From Syntrophaceae bacterium (GTDB lineage: Bacteria; Desulfobacterota; Syntrophorhabdia; Syntrophorhabdales; WCHB1-27), in assembly GCA_003165115.1 (NCBI GenBank), contig PLSJ01000288.1:1-7728 (forward strand): 7,728 bases of DNA, given 5' to 3'. Below, one piece after another: positions 4,845-7,728 of this stretch (position 1 is the stretch's first letter; the number at the start of each line of letters is the position of its first letter). The translations under genes were made by a program, and so were the position numbers. Below the pieces are notes generated by a model. It was not told the DNA's origin and did not search any database. It saw only the letters and a program-made list of their open reading frames with translations.

Positions 4845-5237
4845 ATGAATAAAATTCTCGTATGGCAGTATGACCAGTTGGTGAAGGAGCTCATCCTTCT
4901 GCAGGATCACCTAGCAGACCCCACTTGCCCCTGTGAGAGCGGCGGTGAGATGTGTGTCAGGAAACATCTATTCACGATCGAAGCCTATGCCGGGGAATCA
5001 CTCTCGATGGAGAAGAATGAAGAGTATCGGACCAAACTCGGAAAACTGGCGGGCGAGGCAAAGAACCGCCGCAATTCCGAAGAGGAGCGCCTTAGGGGCG
5101 AGCAGGCGCAATCCCCAGCCAACCTGCTGGAGTGGGCGCGCGACTGGCGTAAGCAGTTCGAGGGTTACAGTCTTTCTCTGGGTAATGATCAAACCCACGC
5201 CGCCTCTTGCCCCCTCAATGAAGTAGTCGTAACTTGA
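4845..5237 (+). CDS. Unrecognised 130-aa protein with a CPC...C...H motif
   Basis: I do not recognise this family with certainty. The N-terminal part looks helical (WQYDQLVKELILLQDHLAD). It is followed by Cys28-Pro-Cys30, Cys37 and His41 in the order CPC-x6-C-x3-H, a plausible metal- or cluster-binding set, then a helical stretch HLFTIEAYAGESLSM. The middle is charged and likely helical (about residues 54-85). The C-terminal end (THAASCPLNEVVVT) adds Cys122 and overlaps the beginning of a hydrogenase-subunit remnant in another frame, so the natural end may be lost. It has no signal peptide or membrane segment. The ATG at 4845 has a good SD. Confidence 0.65.
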   Translation: MNKILVWQYDQLVKELILLQDHLADPTCPCESGGEMCVRKHLFTIEAYAGESLSMEKNEEYRTKLGKLAGEAKNRRNSEEERLRGEQAQSPANLLEWARDWRKQFEGYSLSLGNDQTHAASCPLNEVVVT

Positions 5238-5400
5238 AAGACATACCTCCCATGCCTTATGGGCCGGCATTGCAGCCGAGATCATAGGTTTCCAGACCCT
5301 GTTCATGACCTGCTTTAGTTTACGTGAGCGGTTGATGGATATCCTTGAAACCATTTCGGGCATCCGTGTTCATTACGCCAGAGGCAGTCCCAAGAGGTAG
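5233..5400 (+). pseudogene. Fragment of a NuoD-like / group 4 [NiFe]-hydrogenase large subunit
   Basis: In frame 1 the open stretch between the TAA at 5230 and the TAG at 5398 encodes LERHTSHALWAGIAAEIIGF, then TLFMTCFSLRERLMDILETI and SGIRVHYA. This is the conserved internal block of the complex I 49-kDa subunit and the large subunits of energy-converting hydrogenases (HSHLLWLG...G..TLFM....RE...D..E..SG.RV.YA). Only about 50 residues survive. The N-terminal and C-terminal metal-site regions are gone and homology stops abruptly at RVHYA. It has no start codon or SD. It is a relic that records a former hydrogenase or complex I locus, or a recombination endpoint. Confidence 0.75.
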
Positions 5401-5401
5401 A

Positions 5402-5619
5402 GGTCCCCCTGCAGAAGACCTGATGCGCGAACATGGTGTTCTGCGCAGGATTCTTCTCATTTATCAGGAGTGGATTGGGCGGCTGAGAGCAAAAAAATAT
5501 GAACAGCTCGATACCTGGTCGAATCGAAAAGAGTCATCCGTTCTTTTGTTGAAGACTGCCACGAGAAGCTGGAAGAGGAACATCCGTTCCCAAGGTTTAA
5601 AAAGGTGGGGAAACTGATA
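5402..5619 (+). pseudogene. Hemerythrin-like domain remnant, frameshifted
   Basis: Frame 2 encodes PPAEDLMREHGVLRRILLIY and continues to about 5505. The homology then resumes in frame 1 with LVESKRVIRSFVEDCHEKLE and EEHPFPRFKKVGKL. Together they make about 70 residues of a hemerythrin/HHE-type di-iron four-helix protein, including ligand-type residues in EHG, HEKLEEEH and FPRF. A single-base loss near 5503-5509 would explain the break. The A7 run (5491-5497) is close, but slippage exactly there would meet the TGA at 5500. The C-terminal helix is absent because homology ends at KVGKL, where the MscS reading frame takes over. The ATG at 5423 is in frame, but there is no convincing SD. Confidence 0.7.
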
Positions 5620-7383
5620 AAAGGGCTAATCTTTTCTGTTGTGCTGCTCGCATGTCTGGTCTCGACCGGTCTTCCTGCGGAAAGATCCTTCACCACGCCC
5701 CTGCGAACCAAGGAACCGCCTGCACCTGCGGTGCAGGAGCCTGCGGATGACCCCCTCGGCCGCAGCACCCCGCAGGGTACCGTACTCGGCTTCATGAGGG
5801 CCATGGGTCGTGAAGACGACGAGCGCGCTGTGGAGTACCTGGATACCAAACAGCCGCCCAAACGCGCCCAGCAGCTCGCCCGCGAACTCCAGTATGTTCT
5901 GGACACCGGGTTGTCAGGCAGCCTCGCCAACCTCAGCCGCGACCCGCAGGGTGACCTGGGGGACGGTCTGCCCTCAAACCGCGAACGTGTCGGTGTGGTC
6001 AAGACTGCCTCTGGCGCCTTCGATATCCTACTTGAGCGCGTGCAGCAGGATAACGATCCGCCTGTGTGGCTCTTTTCTTCCGACACGCTGAAGCATCTGC
6101 CGGAAATCTACGGGCAGCTGAAAACTCCCCTGATAGAACGGTATCTCCCTTCGGGACTGACGCAGAACCGGATCCTGCGCGTCCCCCTGTGGCGATGGAT
6201 CGCATTGTTCGTCGTACTTCCACTGCTTTTGTTGCTGGTGTGGTTCATGAGTCGTGCGCTCACTCCTCTTCTCCGTCCCTTGATCCGTCGCCTGGCCCGG
6301 CACGAGGACGAAGGAGCGGTGAAACGGATAATGAAACCGTTCCGCCTCTTGGTCGTAGCTTTTGCCCTTTATGTCTATGCGCCCCTCGAGCAATCGGCTC
6401 TCAGCCAACTATTCTTCATCCATGTGGCAGAAACATTGGCGACCGTGAGCTTGACGTGGCTCTGCCTGCCGTTGATAGACATCCTCCTCAAACGGACGGA
6501 CAGAACCAGCCGGACCGCTTCCGGTAGGATTGCTATTACTCGCCTCGTGGCCCAGCTTGGCAAGGGACTCATCATCGTCACAGGGGTGGCCGTCATTCTG
6601 TACTATGCGGGCATCAACCTTACGGCCGTGCTCACCGGCCTCGGTGTCGGCGGTATCGCCATCGCCTTGGCAGCACAGAAAACCCTTGAGAACCTCTTTG
6701 GGGGTATCATGATCGCCTCGGACCAGCCTATCCGCGTCGGCGATTTCTTTAGCGCCGGAGCGCACAGCGGTACGGTCGAGCACATAGGCCTGCGGTCTAC
6801 CCGCATCAAAACCCTTAGCCGCACCATTGTCTTCGTGCCCAATGGCCAGCTCTCCATAATGAGTCTGGAGAACTTCACGATGCGCGACAAAATTTGTTTC
6901 CATCACACCTTCGGCCTCCGGCGCGAGACTCCGACCAACCAGCTTCGATACGCAATGGCAGAGCTACGCACGATGCTGACGCACCACCCAGAGGTCGAGT
7001 CAACCACAGTATACGTTCGCCTGACTGCCCTCAGAGACTCTTCTTTTGGAGTGGAGGTATTCGCGTACGTGTTGACCACAGTTTGGGAGACTTTCCTGGA
7101 GATCCAGGAGGATCTGCTCCTGCACATTATCGAGACTGTTGAGGCGAGCGGCACCGCCTTTGCCTTCCCCTCGCAAACCTCTTATAACGCGACTGATGCT
7201 GGATTGGATGCGGCAAAAGGCCAGGCAATAATGAAAACCGCGCGCAGATGGGGTGAGCGCGGGGAACTACCGTTTCCTGACTATACGACCAAAGACTCTT
7301 CGGACGCCGATAGTGAGACAAACCAAGGTTCTTCCAAGGAGGCCATTCAGGTACGAACAGGGAGTGATCAGACCACCGAGTGA
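5605..7383 (+). CDS. MscS-family mechanosensitive ion channel, large form
   Basis: A 592-aa inner-membrane channel, about twice the size of E. coli MscS. A signal-like N-terminus (about residues 1-26, ending TGLPAERS) is followed by a soluble, probably periplasmic region (about 27-190). Membrane helices follow at about 196-215, 247-263, 270-292 and 320-336, and then the pore helix. The pore helix (340-367) contains GLGVGGIAIALAAQKTLENL, the glycine/alanine-rich MscS signature, followed by DQPIRVGDFF and the beta domain (VPNGQLSIMSLENF). The hydrophilic tail (about 555-592) is poorly conserved. The family role is to release solutes on hypo-osmotic shock. The start is uncertain: GTG 5605 is the first usual start in a frame open from 5503, but its first codons coincide with the hemerythrin remnant, and GTG 5641 is an alternative. 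Confidence 0.92.
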   Translation: MGKLIKGLIFSVVLLACLVSTGLPAERSFTTPLRTKEPPAPAVQEPADDPLGRSTPQGTVLGFMRAMGREDDERAVEYLDTKQPPKRAQQLARELQYVLDTGLSGSLANLSRDPQGDLGDGLPSNRERVGVVKTASGAFDILLERVQQDNDPPVWLFSSDTLKHLPEIYGQLKTPLIERYLPSGLTQNRILRVPLWRWIALFVVLPLLLLLVWFMSRALTPLLRPLIRRLARHEDEGAVKRIMKPFRLLVVAFALYVYAPLEQSALSQLFFIHVAETLATVSLTWLCLPLIDILLKRTDRTSRTASGRIAITRLVAQLGKGLIIVTGVAVILYYAGINLTAVLTGLGVGGIAIALAAQKTLENLFGGIMIASDQPIRVGDFFSAGAHSGTVEHIGLRSTRIKTLSRTIVFVPNGQLSIMSLENFTMRDKICFHHTFGLRRETPTNQLRYAMAELRTMLTHHPEVESTTVYVRLTALRDSSFGVEVFAYVLTTVWETFLEIQEDLLLHIIETVEASGTAFAFPSQTSYNATDAGLDAAKGQAIMKTARRWGERGELPFPDYTTKDSSDADSETNQGSSKEAIQVRTGSDQTTE

Positions 7384-7728
7384 GGCGTCCAGCGTGTTGG
7401 TGCGTGTTATTGGAAACCGCCTGTGGAACCAGTGTCTTTTCTGCCCTGCGTACAAAGGAACAACGTTTCAAAGCGGACAGTCACAGAGGTAAAAGCCGAT
7501 ATCGATAACATGGTGACGACGGCATAGTTCAACAACGTTTTCTGAAACTTACGCATCAGAAAAAAACTTATAGCGTGCGGCCATATCTTCTGCGCGGAAG
7601 GAGGTGAAGCATTATGATTGCGGTATCCACGCATAACCAGTGTTGATGTCGCTCCTTGTCCCCGTCTTCATATAGTTGGCAAACACGGCTGTCAGGCCCT
7701 CGCCTCACGCCGCGCGAGGATCAGCCCG
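7384..7728 (+). other. Downstream stretch with no established gene
   Basis: These 345 nt follow the MscS gene. Besides the BON-like remnant, a strong SD (AAGGAGG, 7598-7604) stands 9 nt before ATG 7614, but that frame stops after 10 codons (MIAVSTHNQC). On the minus strand a short open stretch ends YAWIPQS near 7617, unassigned. No terminator with a T run was seen. Confidence 0.4.
7432..7527 (+). pseudogene. Possible BON-domain remnant
   Basis: One frame reads CVQRNNVSKRTVTEVKADID and ends NMVTTA at the TAG 7525-7527. The order V..NNVS...TVTE.EVKA.I resembles the junction after a BON domain in OsmY-like periplasmic proteins. No SD precedes it, only a GTG at 7432, and the upstream half of the domain is not found in this frame. 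Confidence 0.25.

Noticed and set aside
2808..5619. Insertion sequence or integron explaining the gene fragments.
   Set aside because: No transposase or integrase coding sequence, terminal inverted repeats or target duplications were found by eye.
5457..6086. A 209-aa minus-strand reading frame.
   Set aside because: It is antisense to the hemerythrin remnant and the MscS gene, has low-complexity Ser/Arg composition, and lacks an SD or homology.
1..7728. mer operon genes, tRNA, rRNA or CRISPR array.
   Set aside because: No MerA/MerB/MerR-like motifs, no tRNA-like cloverleaf or rRNA stretch, and no regularly spaced repeats were seen.

Overview
The window suggests an anaerobic, fairly GC-rich bacterium. 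The combination of mercury-methylation genes, arsenic genes and a group 4 hydrogenase-like remnant fits Desulfobacterota (Syntrophales- or Geobacter-like) or a neighbouring phylum, but the taxon is inferred and not shown by the sequence. The centrepiece is hgcA-hgcB, the gene pair required for mercury methylation. It is embedded in an arsenic-resistance locus.

Left region (1-2807). On the minus strand, arsR (374-742) is followed after 2 nt by the 5' part of an ACR3 arsenite efflux gene (371 to the window edge). Diverging on the plus strand are hgcA (954-2009), hgcB (2018-2320) and a thioredoxin-coupled arsenate reductase gene arsC (2361-2807). The gaps of 8 and 40 nt suggest an hgcA-hgcB-arsC operon. 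The 211-nt divergent intergenic region holds a near-consensus promoter in each direction. Each promoter overlaps a copy of the same motif in opposite orientation, so I propose that one ArsR controls both sides. The hgcA and arsC starts lie in short hairpins, and a 15-codon upstream ORF precedes hgcA.

Middle region (2808-5604). This is a low-density stretch of small ORFs and apparent gene remnants: a small membrane protein (3200-3484), a 56-aa ORF resembling the tail of PRC-barrel proteins (3542-3712), a doubtful 54-aa ORF (3795-3959), a histidine-kinase ATPase domain without its phosphoacceptor domain (4029-4715), and an unrecognised cysteine-containing protein (4845-5237). These are followed by a fragment of a NuoD/group 4 hydrogenase large subunit (5233-5400) and a frameshifted hemerythrin-like remnant (5402-5619). 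No transposase is visible.

Right region (5605-7728). A large MscS-family mechanosensitive channel (5605-7383) begins in the same frame as the hemerythrin remnant, which suggests a deletion junction. The last 345 nt hold only a possible BON-domain remnant and a short ORF with a strong ribosome binding site.

Working together: ArsC reduces arsenate to arsenite, Acr3 exports arsenite, and ArsR senses it. HgcA (corrinoid methyl carrier) and HgcB (ferredoxin reductant) methylate Hg(II). The layout predicts that arsenite, or another thiophilic metal that binds ArsR, derepresses mercury methylation together with arsenic detoxification.
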